Assembly: GCA_963703125.1 (NCBI GenBank)
Contig: OY969790.1
Span: forward strand, 1-64,000
Source of the DNA: MFD04716-140 sp963703125
GTDB lineage: Bacteria > Bacteroidota > Bacteroidia > Flavobacteriales > Flavobacteriaceae
Reading direction: 5' to 3'
Length of the DNA stretch: 64,000 bases
This document shows, one piece after another, positions 1 through 9,380 of the stretch. How positions within the stretch are numbered: position 1 is the stretch's first letter; every line of letters starts with the position of its first letter. Both the position numbers and the translations under genes were made by a program. A model generated the notes under the pieces. That model was not told the origin of the DNA, ran no database searches, and saw only the letters and a program-made list of their open reading frames with translations.

Positions 1-825
1 CATAGTTCTCGCTGTAGTTGTTTCATTGCATTTATCTGCTTTGAAATAAGCAGGTTTTTGATATATTTGAACACCCTTTCCTTGTGACCTGATTCAAGGT
101 TGAAATTATCAACGATATTTTGAGCAATTCCTTCAATCATTTTTTCCTGCCCATACAACCTTATCATGTTCTCTTTAAGTATTCTGCCACGCAGGAACAT
201 AAAGTCGTTGTATTCTTTATCGGTGTAAGGAAGGTATGTTTTACCATCGTTACTCAAAAGCATAAGCCCTTCAGATTCACGTCTTGGAACTTTAAGGATA
301 GTTTTGTTCCGGATCATAAACTCGAACAGGTCGGGATTTCTTTCGCCTCCCTTAACATTGATCTTTTGCCCATTTCCCAACGTATATTCAAAATCAGGGA
401 CAGTTATGGCAGGGGCTTTGATCACATCAGATGTGAATATGTCACGTTTTACAGGTATAGGATCACGAAAGATATTAAGTTTGTTGTATAGATTGTCGTG
501 CATGTATGGCATATCCTGAAATACTTTTTGCCATCAACGTTGGGGTATCTTTTACAGGCATCTACCATGATTTCTTCATATCCCTGTGATAACTGGGTAT
601 AAAGATTGGGTACTACAAAAGATTTAACCGATCCTCCCAACTTGGTAAAATATTTCTAGGTCTGACTGTTTCTGGCTGAATACTGCCGTCATAAGATTTG
701 CCACGCTGCCAAGGAATGACATATCTGAAAACGCCCCCATGGACGAAACTAAGCATACATGAATTTTTCCCATAAATGACTTCTCATCAAAATCCTTGTC
801 ATATTTCTCTCCATCACGCAATCCT
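1..825 (-). CDS. Partial unrecognised protein, two apparent frameshifts
   Basis: Reading the minus strand from about 825 to the left edge gives roughly 270 codons of convincing protein if two one-base shifts are allowed: one near 644-648 (a TTTT run, seen as AAAA on the other strand) and one near 520. Recognisable stretches after correction include FSDMSFLGSVANLMTAVFSQ, LYTQLSQGYEEIMVDACKRY and the run YLPYTDKEYNDFMFLRGRI. There is no stop before position 1, so the C-terminus lies outside the window, and the N-terminus is lost at the join with ndh. I do not recognise the family. Base composition is much more AT-rich than the next 8.5 kb, so this is probably from a different genome, perhaps Bacteroidota. 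Confidence 0.5.
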
Positions 826-835
826 GACGCGACCG
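815..835. other. Probable chimeric join 1 (AT-rich segment to GC-rich segment)
   Basis: On the minus strand the NADH dehydrogenase reading frame is typical up to the residues RLSTKVVAV and then runs without a stop into AT-rich sequence that no longer resembles that family (DGEKYDKDFDEKSFMGK). Composition changes abruptly in the same few bases. The exact breakpoint cannot be fixed by eye. Confidence 0.6.
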
Positions 836-1550
836 CAACGACCTTCGTTGACAAGCGTACTTCAACCCCAAGCTGTTGGAGTTTCCGGAGGGTATAGGAT
901 TGTATAGGTTTCGGCATGTTACCGACGAGGCAGTCCGCTGCTTCCAACAGGATGATCCGTACGGAACGAAAATCGATATTCCGGTAATCCCTGATGATAG
1001 ACCCATGAACGAGTTCGCTCAAAGCGCCTGCGTATTCGACACCGGTCGCCCCACCGCCCACGATGACAAAGGTAAGAATGCCCCTCTGTCGGTCATTCTC
1101 GGGCAGCATGGCGGCGCTTTCGAAACAGCAGATGATATGATTCTTCAGCGCCACGCCCTCTTCCAGGGTCTTGAGGAAGAAGGCATGATCCTCGACCCCG
1201 GGCACACCGAACGTATGGGGTACGCTCCCGGTCGCCAACACCAGGTAGTCATAGAGGAATTCCTGTTTGTCTGTTTTTACGATGCGTTTTTCAACATCGA
1301 TGGTATGGACATAAGCCAAGGCAAAATCGGCTTCCGTCGGGTTCCGGAAGATGCTTCGTACGGGATAGGCGATGTCTTCCGCCTCCAGCTCGGCGGCTGC
1401 TACTTGATAAAGGAGCGCAAGGAAGGTGTGGTAGTTGTTCCGATCGATGACCAGGATGTCAACGGGTTCGCGCGCCAGGGTTCGGACGGCCCAGAGGCCG
1501 CCAAAACCTGCACCGATCACGACTATGCGCGGTTTGCCGCCGTTGTTCAT
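826..1550 (-). CDS. ndh: NADH dehydrogenase type II, N-terminal part only
   Basis: This is the first 240 or so residues of a type II NADH:quinone oxidoreductase, a peripheral membrane flavoprotein that passes electrons from NADH to quinone without pumping protons. The FAD-binding Rossmann motif GAGFGGLWAV lies at about residues 13-22, the family sequence YHTFLALLYQVA at about 41-52, the ATG-motif LVLATGSVPHTFGVPG near 104-119, and the NAD-binding GGGATGVEYAG near 164-174. Full-length members have about 400 or more residues, so the C-terminal half with the membrane-anchoring region is missing, cut at the composition change near 825. No frameshift is visible in the part that remains. Confidence 0.85.
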
Positions 1551-1863
1551 TTGTTCTCACTTCGAGTTAATGCTCCCTGTCTCAATGGCATCGATAACAC
1601 GGAGCAGGCGGTGTATGTCTGGTCACGATAGGAGGTCAATGGGGAAAAAGTTTACAGATGCTTCTTGCGTATGTCAACAAGATGTTCCGGATGGGTGTCC
1701 GATGGGCCTGATATCCCGGCGGTGCCGATGGTGTGCCGACCCATTCGGTTGCTTTCCCGGAGGTGGCAACGGTACGTGGAACCCACTGTAAGATTGACAA
1801 ATCTTCTTCCATCCGGTATGAGCTCGTTCACGTTTGTATTGCACCTTGTTCGGAGGAAAGACG
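1551..1863. other. Intergenic stretch without a supported gene
   Basis: Between the divergent ndh and gamma-carbonic-anhydrase-like genes. An AGGAGGT ribosome-binding sequence precedes an ATG at about 1639, but the reading frame behind it is short, cysteine- and arginine-rich and resembles nothing; given the indel density in this block it could be a damaged small gene. A GGAGGA sequence at about 1852-1857 serves the next gene. Confidence 0.4.
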
Positions 1864-2440
1864 ATGATTCTCGATTTCAAGGGGAAGCACCTGTGTTGAC
1901 CCAACTGCTTTTGTTGCAGAGAACTCCCTGATCATCGGGGATGTGAAACTGGGGAGGGGGACAAACGTCTGGTTCTTTTGCCTCCTTCGCGGTGATGTCA
2001 ACTCGATCAGTGTGGGTGCCGGATGCAATATCCAGGATGGCTGCATCCTCCATGTGGGCAGCGATCACTTTCCGTTGGTAATGGACGCGGACGTAGTACT
2101 GGGACACCGGGTCACCGCTCACGGCTGCCACATCGGCCGCGGGGCGCTGATCGGGATTGGTGCCACAGTCCTCAACGGCGCTCGTATCGGTGAAGAAGCG
2201 ATCGTCGGTGCCGGATCGGTTGTCACGACCGGCGCCATCATACCCCCGCGGACCCTTGCCCTGGGAATTCCGGCTAAGCCCGTCCGGGATCTCACGGAGC
2301 CGGACTTTGCGATGATAAAACGTACAAGGGGGAACTACAAGAACCTTATGCAGGTCTATTCCGAGACTGTCTTTCCGCAGGCTAAGAGATGCCAAGCATC
2401 GAAGTCCCTGCTTGTCAAAAACTTCTTAGGATACCTATGA
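1864..2440 (+). CDS. Gamma-carbonic-anhydrase-like hexapeptide-repeat protein, frameshifted
   Basis: Left-handed beta-helix protein of the gamma-carbonic anhydrase / YrdA family, trimeric zinc proteins of which only some have shown CO2 hydration. The hexapeptide repeats run through the whole protein (for example IGDVKLGRGTNVWF, VNSISVGAGCNIQDGCILHV, IGRGALIGIGATVLNGARIG). Likely metal-binding histidines are in ILHVG and in the LGHRVTAHGCHIG segment. The ATG at 1864 follows a GGAGGA site; the N-terminal residues MILDFKGKH are in one frame and VDPTAFVAENS continues in another, so one base has been gained or lost near 1890-1895. Length about 190 residues is normal for the family. The stop overlaps the start of the following DUF362 gene by four bases (ATGA), so the two are probably cotranscribed. 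Confidence 0.75.
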
Positions 2441-3445
2441 CTGTAATCATCAAGAAACCAGGAACGACGACGGAAGCGCTCCGTCGACTGCTGACGGGTG
2501 TCAACAATCCTTTTGCAGCCGGTGACACCGTGGGGATCAAAGATCCACTGGGGGGAGAGGGGGAATCACAGTTTTCTGCACCCGCGATACACGCGGGAAA
2601 TCGTCCGGTGGCTTCGTGAATCCGGGCTGCAACCCTTTCGTGTTCGACACGACCGTTCTCTATTCCGGCGGACGCCGAACGGGGGCCGACAGCCTGAAGA
2701 CGGCAGCGGAGCATGGCTTCACCGAAGAATACCTCGGCTGTCCCGATCCTGATCGGCGACGGCATCGACGGCCGCGATATCATGGAATCCGGTGCGATTA
2801 TCGGCACTTTTCCTTCGGTCCAGGTTGCCGGGATTATCCGGAAGGCAGACGGTTACGTGATCTTCTCCCACTTCAAGGGGCACATGGAATCCTCCTTCGG
2901 CGGGGCGATCAAGAACATCTCCATGGGGATGGCCTCGCGCGCGCAGAAGCAGCGGATGCACGCGGATGCCCATCCCCGTCTGATACCGGAACGATGCAAC
3001 CGGTGCGGTCTTTGCGCCGAGGTCTGCCCCGACCGGCGCGGCCGTCCTGCCGCCGGATGCAGAACCGGTTTATGATCTCGAAGACCTGCATCGGCTGCTC
3101 GCAGTGCATCGCCCTCTGCCCGCAGATGGCCCTGAAGATCTTCTGGGATACGGATGTGACAGCTCTTTCAGGAGAGGCTCGTGGAAACGGCGGCGGCGAT
3201 CTGGAGGTGATCGGGCCGAAAACGGTCGTGATCAACGCCCTTCTGAACATCACCGCCGAATGCGACTGCCTTCCCGGGAATCATCCGATCATTGCGGAGG
3301 ATTACGGATTCATCGGCGGCAGCCATCCGGTCGCCGTCGATGAGGCGTCCATCCGCCGGATCGGGGCGGAACCCTTTGATCGCGCCCATCCGGGTCTCCC
3401 CTGGTCGAGGCAGTTCACCTACGCGCGGGAGATCGGTTTTAAGCC
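2437..3445 (+). CDS. DUF362-domain iron-sulfur protein, multiply frameshifted
   Basis: Protein with an N-terminal DUF362 domain and two 4Fe-4S ferredoxin motifs, a family of unknown reaction, common in anaerobes. Segments of the family fall in different frames: PFAAGDTVGIK, HWGERGNHSFLHPRYTREIV, FVFDTTVLYSGGRRTGADSL, VIFSHFKGHMESSFGGAIKN, then the cluster ligands CNRCGLCAEVCPD and CIGCSQCIALCPQ, then VVINALLNITAECDCLPG and a C-terminal GLPWSRQFTYAREIGF. At least four or five shifts are needed between 2440 and 3230. ATG overlaps the previous stop. The exact end is uncertain; the frame carrying the last family-like residues stays open to 3587, into the 3' end of the convergent MBL gene. Confidence 0.75.
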
Positions 3446-4345
3446 CGTAGGGAAACCGATCGTCTTTCCGGTAAAGCCGTTTTCCTGGATCACGAGCCCC
3501 CGTTTCTGCAGGTGGTCCAGGTGCTTTATCATATGGACCCGCTCCCCGAAGGCAAAAAACGCCTTCGGCTCCCGCGGTTTCCCGTAGATGATCCACGCGT
3601 CCGTGATCTCTTCCAGGCGTTTGGGGTTTTTCCAGCACCGTCAGGAGCTTACGCTCCCTTTCCGCGATGACCGCACCGTAGCTGCTGCCAGAGTCCTTCG
3701 GGGCGGGTTTCAAAAACGCCGGATTCATGACCGGTCAGGACGATCCTCGGCCGGAATCTCCCGGAGACGGTCGAGGGACGCCCGCGTCTCCGTCGATGTC
3801 GGAAAAGAGGTCGCCGTACCAGGGTCCGAAACGGGTGAGGTCGTAATCCCCGCGTAACAGGACGGAGGACTCCCGGAAGAAGAAGGCAAGATGGCCGGGG
3901 GTGTGGCCGGGCGTCGCGATGACGTCTACGGAGATGTCACCGAGCCGTGATCGTTTCGCCGCCGATGAGGTAACGGGCGGGTCGTCGCGGCCGGAAATGG
4001 AACTGCTCCCGGAGGAGCGGTTCCCAGAAAAGCCGTTCCTCTTCGGAAAATCCGTACCATTGGAGGAAGGTCGAGATATCAGCAAGCGGCGGCGTATCCG
4101 GCGAGAGATATCCACAGGGGGAGGTCGTCGAAAAGGTCGAGGTGCATGAAGTGGTCCTCGTGCCAGTGGCTCAGCCAGACCATCTTCACCTCCTGTTCGG
4201 CGCGCAGCCGGATCAGCCGTTCCCGGTTGGAGGCCGGGTCGATGAGGACACCGGCCCCTTCGACGTAGAGGGAGTTACAGTAGGGGTAACGTCCCTGGTT
4301 GTCGCCGGGGATAAAGCGGATCGGGCCGAATGTTTGCTCTTCCAT
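3419..4345 (-). CDS. MBL-fold metallohydrolase, frameshifted
   Basis: Metallo-beta-lactamase-fold hydrolase. The signature HWHEDH (HxHxDH, binuclear metal site) is in the stretch VWLSHWHEDHFMH; later ligands are in TPGHTPGHLAFF and the aspartate of LLRGDYDLTRFGPWYGD. The C-terminal part, read from about 3600 down to the TAG at 3419-3421, is RLEEITDAWIIYGKPREPKA followed by a helical segment with HMIKHLDHLQKRG, which looks like the small winged-helix tail of some members. Frames change near 4100, 3910 and 3770, so the gene is a composite. I chose the ATG at 4345 (MEEQTFGPIRF) because the family similarity begins there, although the frame is open further upstream. Substrate is unknown. Confidence 0.7.
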
Positions 4346-4497
4346 GGAGATACCGAAAAACGCGACGCGATTAAGGTGCGCACGCACTATAGAAACGGGT
4401 GGAGACAGATGTCAAGGAAAACCGACCATCCGCTATTTACTTGACCGAGCCGGGTTTTTTCCCTATAGTCCGCCGCAACTGAAGGGATGAAGGGTCG

Positions 4498-6454
4498 ATG
4501 ATCGATTATGAAAAGGAACTCAATCCGGAGCAACTCCGCGTGGTCCTCGAAGAAGGAGGGCCACTTCTGGTCATCGCCGGCGCGGGAAGCGGGAAGACGC
4601 GGACACTGACCTACCGGGTTGCCCGTCTCATGGAGAGCGGCGTCCCTCCGGAACGGATTCTCCTTGCCACATTTACGAACAAGGCCGCCCGCTCGATGCT
4701 CGCGCGTGTGGAGACCCTGATCGGCAGGGAGATCGGCGGTCTCTGGGGTGGAACCTTTCACCACTGCGCCCACCTGACCCTCCGGGCCCATGCACACCAT
4801 CTCGGATATGACACGGAATTTTTCCATCCTGGACAGTGAAGATGCCCGTCAGCTTATCAACACCTGCATCGCCGAGACCGGGGTCGATGCCAAGAGCGAA
4901 AAATTCCCGCGGGGAGAGGTGGTGGGGGAGATGATCAGCCTTTCCGTCAACACGGAAACAGCCCTTCTGACGTAGTCCTCAACCGATACCCGTTCTTTTC
5001 GCACCGCGTCGGAGGAGATAGCCGCCGTTGCCGAACGGTACCGGACGCGGAAGAAGGAGCTCAACGTGATGGATTTCGACGATCTTCTGTTCAACTGGCG
5101 CGAGCTTCTCCTCCATGTCACCGACGTGCGGGAGGCCTACGCCGGACGCTTTCTCCAGATTCTTGTCGACGAGTATCAGGATACGAACAGGCTCCAGGCG
5201 GAGATCATGGATCTGCTCGCCTCCGGCACAGGAATCTGATGGTCGTGGGTGACGACTCCCAGAGCATCTACTCTTTCCGGGGGGCGAATTACGAGAACAT
5301 CATGCGGTTTCCCGACCGCTATCCGGACTGCCGGATCTTCAAGCTGGAAACGAACTATCGCAGCACACCGGAGATCCTTCACCTGGCCAACCTGAGCATC
5401 ACCAACAACGAGAATCAGTTTCAGAAGACCCTGCGGGCGGTCCGGACGCAGGGGATACGCCCCGTCCTCGTCCCGGCGAGAAATGTCCTGCAGCAGGCCG
5501 ATTTCGTCGCCCAGCGGATCCTCGAACTCCACCGAAGCGGCATCCCGCTCCGGGAGATGGCGGTCCTCTACCGGGCCCACTTCCATTCGATGGAGGTACA
5601 GATGGAAATGACCCGCCGGGGAATCCCCTTCGAGATCCGCTCCGGGATCCGTTTCTTCGAACAGGCGCATATCAAGGATGTAACGGGTTACCTCAGGCTC
5701 ATCGTCAATCCCCGGGACGAACTTGCCTGGAAACGGGTGCTGGGGCTTTACGCGAAGATCGGCCGGGTCGACGGCGGACAAGATCTGGCGTTATCTATCC
5801 GCATGTGCCGATCCTCTGCGGACCGTTCATGGACGGACTTTCGGGAATGCGCCGGGAAATCGGCAATTCCCGGACTCGGCCGATTTCAGGAGACCTTCTG
5901 CGCGCTCTGCGGCGCGGAGAGCACCAGCCCGCCGGAGCTCATCGACGTCATCCTGAAAAACGGGTATCGGGAGCTCCTCCGGGAGCGGTACACCGACGCC
6001 GCATCGCGGGAGGAAGACCTCCTCCAGTTGGCAAACTTCTCCTCCCGTTTTAGTTCTCTCGATGCGTTCCTGAGTGAACTGGCGCTGCTCACCGGTATTA
6101 CCGAGGAGAGCCATCCGGAGGAAATTGCGGAGGACCGCGTCGTTCTTTCCTCGATTCACCAGGCGAAGGGTCTGGAATGGATGGCGGTATTCATGATCTG
6201 GTGCTGCTGAAGGGATGATGCCCCTCGCCCGGGCACTCAAGGAACCCGGGGGAGAGGAGGAGGAACGTCGTCTCTTTTACGTGGCGACGACACGCGCGAA
6301 GGATCATCTCTACCTCTCCTATCCGCTGACGGATTATGCGCGGGGCATGGGTAATCTTCCTGTAAGTCCCTCCCGGTTCATCATGGAACTTTCGCCCTCT
6401 TCCGCCCGGGGTGAGGATCGTCCCTACGATCAGTGGCTGATCGACGGAGAATAA
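4498..6454 (+). CDS. UvrD/PcrA-type superfamily 1 DNA helicase, multiply frameshifted
   Basis: ATP-dependent 3'-5' DNA helicase of the UvrD/Rep family, about 650 residues after frame correction. The helicase motifs are all present but spread over several frames: Walker A GAGSGKT (motif I), TFTNKAA (Ia), LVDEYQDTN (II), VVGDDSQSIYSFRGA (III), LETNYRS (IV), SSIHQAKGLEW (V) and LFYVATTRAKDHLYL (VI). Shifts are needed near 4820, 4970, 5020, 5235, 5760-5900 and 6205. Starts at an ATG preceded by AAGGGATGAAGGG. The C-terminal tail ending WLIDGE is short, without the extra C-terminal domain of full-length UvrD. In a good sequence this gene would be intact; damage is probably sequencing error, though a pseudogene is possible. 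Confidence 0.85.
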
Positions 6455-6489
6455 AAAGGGGGCGTTCCCCCCCTCTGAACGATCAATTT

Positions 6490-8379
6490 CTACAACCAAC
6501 GATCCGATTTTGATTTCGCCTCGTACTCCCCTCGGAGGGCGATCTGCGTCGCCTCGGCGATATCCTCCACCCGCTTGACCCAGTCTTCGAACTTGATATC
6601 GACGCCGAAGATCCCGACCATCTCGTCTTTCTCGTCCACGATCGGAGCAGAGACGGTGATGCAGAGCGCCCCGGTCATCTTGGAGATGTAGAATTCGGTT
6701 ACATGTATTTTACCGGACTGGAGCGGTTTTATGAACCACTCGCGGTCCGACTGGTCCGTTCCGATGCCGTAGTTCTCGTATTTTGCCCGATCGGCGATAT
6801 TGGTGATGTTCCGTGTCGTCTTGCGGCCGTTCATGTCGACGACGTAGGCGAACTGAATGGAGGGATTCTCCTCGATGAACTGCTGCATCACCGGCTCCTG
6901 AAGCTGCGGCTTCATCGTCTTCATATCCGGGTGTTCGATGACCTTCTTCACGACGGACACAGCTGCCTGCGCCGCCATGAACTTGATCTTCTCCAGATCG
7001 GACATGAACAGCTCGGGGAGGTACTTCCTCACCCGCTTTTCCATCTCCTCGTTCGAAATGCCCGTCATGCGGCCGGCTTCGTACTGCTCGGTGATCCACT
7101 TATGGATCCGGGAGACGCCGGGGTGACGCTTGTCCACGGCATTATCCCCCGACAAACCAAGATGGGCATTGATCCAGAAGGCGATCCCGGATTTGCCCGA
7201 TTTGTCGGTGATCATCGGGATGATCGGCCGGTTGAGGATTTTTGTCGTGTTGAAGATGTTGTAGATCTCTTCGCACTTGATCAGACCGTCGACATGAACG
7301 CCGGCCCGTGTTACGTTGAAATCGGCTCCCACAAACGGGAAATTCGGCGGTATCCGGACCCCGATCTCTTTTTCAAAATAGCGGGCAATATCGGTAATCA
7401 TTGTCGTATCGATCCCATGTGCATCGCCGCGAAGGCCGATGTACTCGATGATCAGCCCCTCCAGCGGGGGATTGCCCGTCCTTTCCCCCAGGCCGAGAAG
7501 CGTCGTGTTGGCTGCTGCACAGCCATAGAGCCAGGCAGTGGTGGCGTTGATCATGGCCTTGTGAAAATCGTTATGGCCGTGCCATTCCAAGAGGTGGCCG
7601 GGGACCTCCGCATCCTCGATGAAGGCCCGGACGAGCTTGTCTACGCTCCTCGGCAGGGCTGCTCCGGGAAAGGTGACGCCGTACCCCATCGTGTCGCAGA
7701 GTCGGATCTTGACATCGATCCCGCTTTCCTGCCTGAGTTTCATCAGTTCGATGGCGAAGGGTATACAGAAACCGTATATATCCGCCCGAGTTATATCCTC
7801 GAAGTGGCAGCGGGGAATGATGCCTGCATCGAGGATTGACCTGACGATGCCAAGATAGTCCTCCATGGCCTGTCGGCGGTTCTTGCCGAGCTTGAGGAAG
7901 ATATGGTAATCGGAAACGGACGTGAGGATGCCGGTTTCCTTCAGGCCCGCCTGCTTGACCAGGGGGACATCATCGGTACTGGCCCTGATCCAGCCGGTGA
8001 TCTCCGGATAGCGCAAACCGAGATTCTGGCACTTCTCCACGGCCTCGCGATCTTTAGCGCTGTAGAGGAAAAACTCCGATTGCCGGATCACGCCGTTCGG
8101 TCCGCCGAGACGGCTCATCAAGGTATAGAGATCGACGATCTGCTGGACAGTGTAAGGGGGTCTTGCCTGCTGTCCGTCCCGGAAGGTCGTATCGGTTATG
8201 AAGATCTCCTCCGCAGGATTGATCGACATGATCTTGTGGTCGAAATCGATCCGGCTCACCTCGTCATAGGGGAACACATCCTTCTGGAGGTTCGGTTCTT
8301 TGACATCCTTGAGATCGAACTTCCAGAATTGGGTATGCTCGTGGTCCAACACCTTCTTATCCCTGTTCCATTTTGCCAT
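6490..8379 (-). CDS. HMGL-family synthase with C-terminal sensor-like domain; Re-citrate synthase candidate
   Basis: A 629-residue intact protein. Residues about 55-340 are an HMG-CoA-lyase/isopropylmalate-synthase TIM barrel: DTTFRDGQQ at 63-71 gives the metal-binding aspartate and catalytic arginine, and HGHND at 267-271 the metal-binding histidines. Residues about 486-610 look like a Cache/PDC-type sensor fold (YVVDMNGRKTT, DREWF, ITVSAPIVDEKDEMVGIFGVDI), an unusual partner for such an enzyme. Known: Syntrophus aciditrophicus makes citrate with a Re-specific citrate synthase from this family, and from memory that enzyme is about 72 kDa, matching this length. Inferred: this is the ortholog, condensing acetyl-CoA with oxaloacetate. 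Homocitrate, isopropylmalate or citramalate synthase are alternatives. The start follows a GGGGGGAG ribosome-binding sequence. It is the only undamaged gene in the GC-rich block. Confidence 0.75.
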   Translation of the reverse strand: MAKWNRDKKVLDHEHTQFWKFDLKDVKEPNLQKDVFPYDEVSRIDFDHKIMSINPAEEIFITDTTFRDGQQARPPYTVQQIVDLYTLMSRLGGPNGVIRQSEFFLYSAKDREAVEKCQNLGLRYPEITGWIRASTDDVPLVKQAGLKETGILTSVSDYHIFLKLGKNRRQAMEDYLGIVRSILDAGIIPRCHFEDITRADIYGFCIPFAIELMKLRQESGIDVKIRLCDTMGYGVTFPGAALPRSVDKLVRAFIEDAEVPGHLLEWHGHNDFHKAMINATTAWLYGCAAANTTLLGLGERTGNPPLEGLIIEYIGLRGDAHGIDTTMITDIARYFEKEIGVRIPPNFPFVGADFNVTRAGVHVDGLIKCEEIYNIFNTTKILNRPIIPMITDKSGKSGIAFWINAHLGLSGDNAVDKRHPGVSRIHKWITEQYEAGRMTGISNEEMEKRVRKYLPELFMSDLEKIKFMAAQAAVSVVKKVIEHPDMKTMKPQLQEPVMQQFIEENPSIQFAYVVDMNGRKTTRNITNIADRAKYENYGIGTDQSDREWFIKPLQSGKIHVTEFYISKMTGALCITVSAPIVDEKDEMVGIFGVDIKFEDWVKRVEDIAEATQIALRGEYEAKSKSDRWL

Positions 8380-8427
8380 GGTTCCACTCCCCCCATTTTT
8401 TTAAAGGATGCCTACCCGTCCACGCGC

Positions 8428-8457
8428 AAAAAAAAGGGCACCTGAAATAGAGTGCCC
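8428..8457 (-). terminator. Rho-independent terminator downstream of aspS
   Basis: GGGCAC at 8436-8441 pairs with GTGCCC at 8452-8457, and on the minus strand the hairpin is followed by a run of nine T. It lies 230 bases beyond the aspS stop and just before the citrate-synthase-like gene, so it separates the two minus-strand units. The rest of 8380-8688 shows no gene. Confidence 0.7.
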
Positions 8458-8688
8458 TCGCTGCCCGTGACGCCGGATACCTTCATCCGGATGTCGAATA
8501 CGGCGCGCGACGGCAACGCCCCGCGGGCGGTCGCGCATTCCTGTTGCCTGTTCTTCTGTTTTCTCCCATGTGCGATCTTGCCTTATCAGTAGATCCGTTC
8601 ACGGCGACCTTGCGATCCATCAATATCCTTACCAAGAACAATAGGCATATCGCCGGACTTTGTCAACGAAAAGATCACAAAAAAAAGA

Positions 8689-9365
8689 TCAGGTCACGAT
8701 CTTCAGGGAAAGCTCCATAAGCTGTTCCAGGCTGACCTGCGACGGGGCATCCGTCAGCAGGCAGGTGGCCTTCTGTGTCTTGGGAAAGGCGATCACGTCC
8801 CGGATCGATTCCGCCCCGGTCATCAAGCATGATCAGCCGGTCGAGACCGAAGGCGATCCCCCCGTGGGGAGGTGTCCCGTATTCCAGGGCATCGAGGAGA
8901 AATCCGAATTTGCTCCGCGCCTCCTCGTCACTCAGGCCGAGAGCCTTGAAGATCATCGCCTGAACCTCCTTCTGGTGGATCCGTATGCTGCCGCCCCCGA
9001 TCTCGGAACCGTTGAGGACCAGGTCGTATGCCCTGGCGCGCACCTTTCCCGGGTCCGCTTTCGATGAGAGGAACATCGTCGAGGACCGGCGACGTGAACG
9101 GATGGTGAGTGGAAACGAATCTCTTTTCCGTCTCGCTGTAATCGAAAAGGGGGAATTCGGTTACCCAGGTAAAGGCCAAAAGCCCGGGGTCGATCAGGTT
9201 CAGCTTCTTCGCCAGGTGGACCCGGAGGTTGCCAAGGGCGTCGCGGGCGACAGACGGCGAATCGGCCAGGAAGAGAATGACATCCCCATCGCAGGCCCCC
9301 ATGGCTCCCGTTGATTGCTGCGACTTCTTCCGGGGTGAGGAATTTGAAAATGGGAGATGTCCAGC
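8689..9365 (-). CDS. aspS: Aspartyl-tRNA synthetase, C-terminal part, frameshifted
   Basis: The last third of a bacterial-type class II aspartyl-tRNA (or Asp/Asn) synthetase. Visible: LTPEEVAAIN and GDVILFLADS from the bacterial insertion (GAD) domain, FTWVTEFPLFDYSE and RFVSTHHPFTSP, the class II motif 2-3 regions LVLNGSEIGGGSIRIH and GGIAFGLDRLIML, and, in another frame, the expected end TGAESIRDVIAFPKTQKATC and TDAPSQ. Shifts fall near 8825 and 9085 and close to the join at about 9310-9350. The TGA stop is at 8689-8691. The N-terminal two thirds, with the anticodon-binding domain, are missing because the sequence switches to a flavobacterial gene near 9365. Confidence 0.85.
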
Positions 9366-9380
9366 ATGGAAAACCACTGC
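9350..9380. other. Probable chimeric join 2 (aspS fused into alcohol dehydrogenase)
   Basis: One open frame (8928-10148, minus) begins as an iron alcohol dehydrogenase and ends as an aspartyl-tRNA synthetase. The dehydrogenase residues MLLASLMGAVVF are followed within about ten codons by the synthetase sequence, in a shifted frame, beginning KFLTPEEV. GC content jumps at the same point. A functional fusion is implausible because both proteins lose essential halves. Confidence 0.8.

Noticed and set aside
876..1631. 251-codon plus-strand open frame
   Set aside because: It is antisense to ndh, whose family motifs are unmistakable.
6703..7839. 378-codon plus-strand open frame
   Set aside because: It is antisense to the citrate-synthase-like gene and has shadow-type composition (rich in D, H, R, L).
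826..9365. Genomic island or horizontally acquired block
   Set aside because: No integrase, tRNA, attachment repeats or mobile genes; both edges cut genes in half and quality is poor, so misassembly is the simpler reading.
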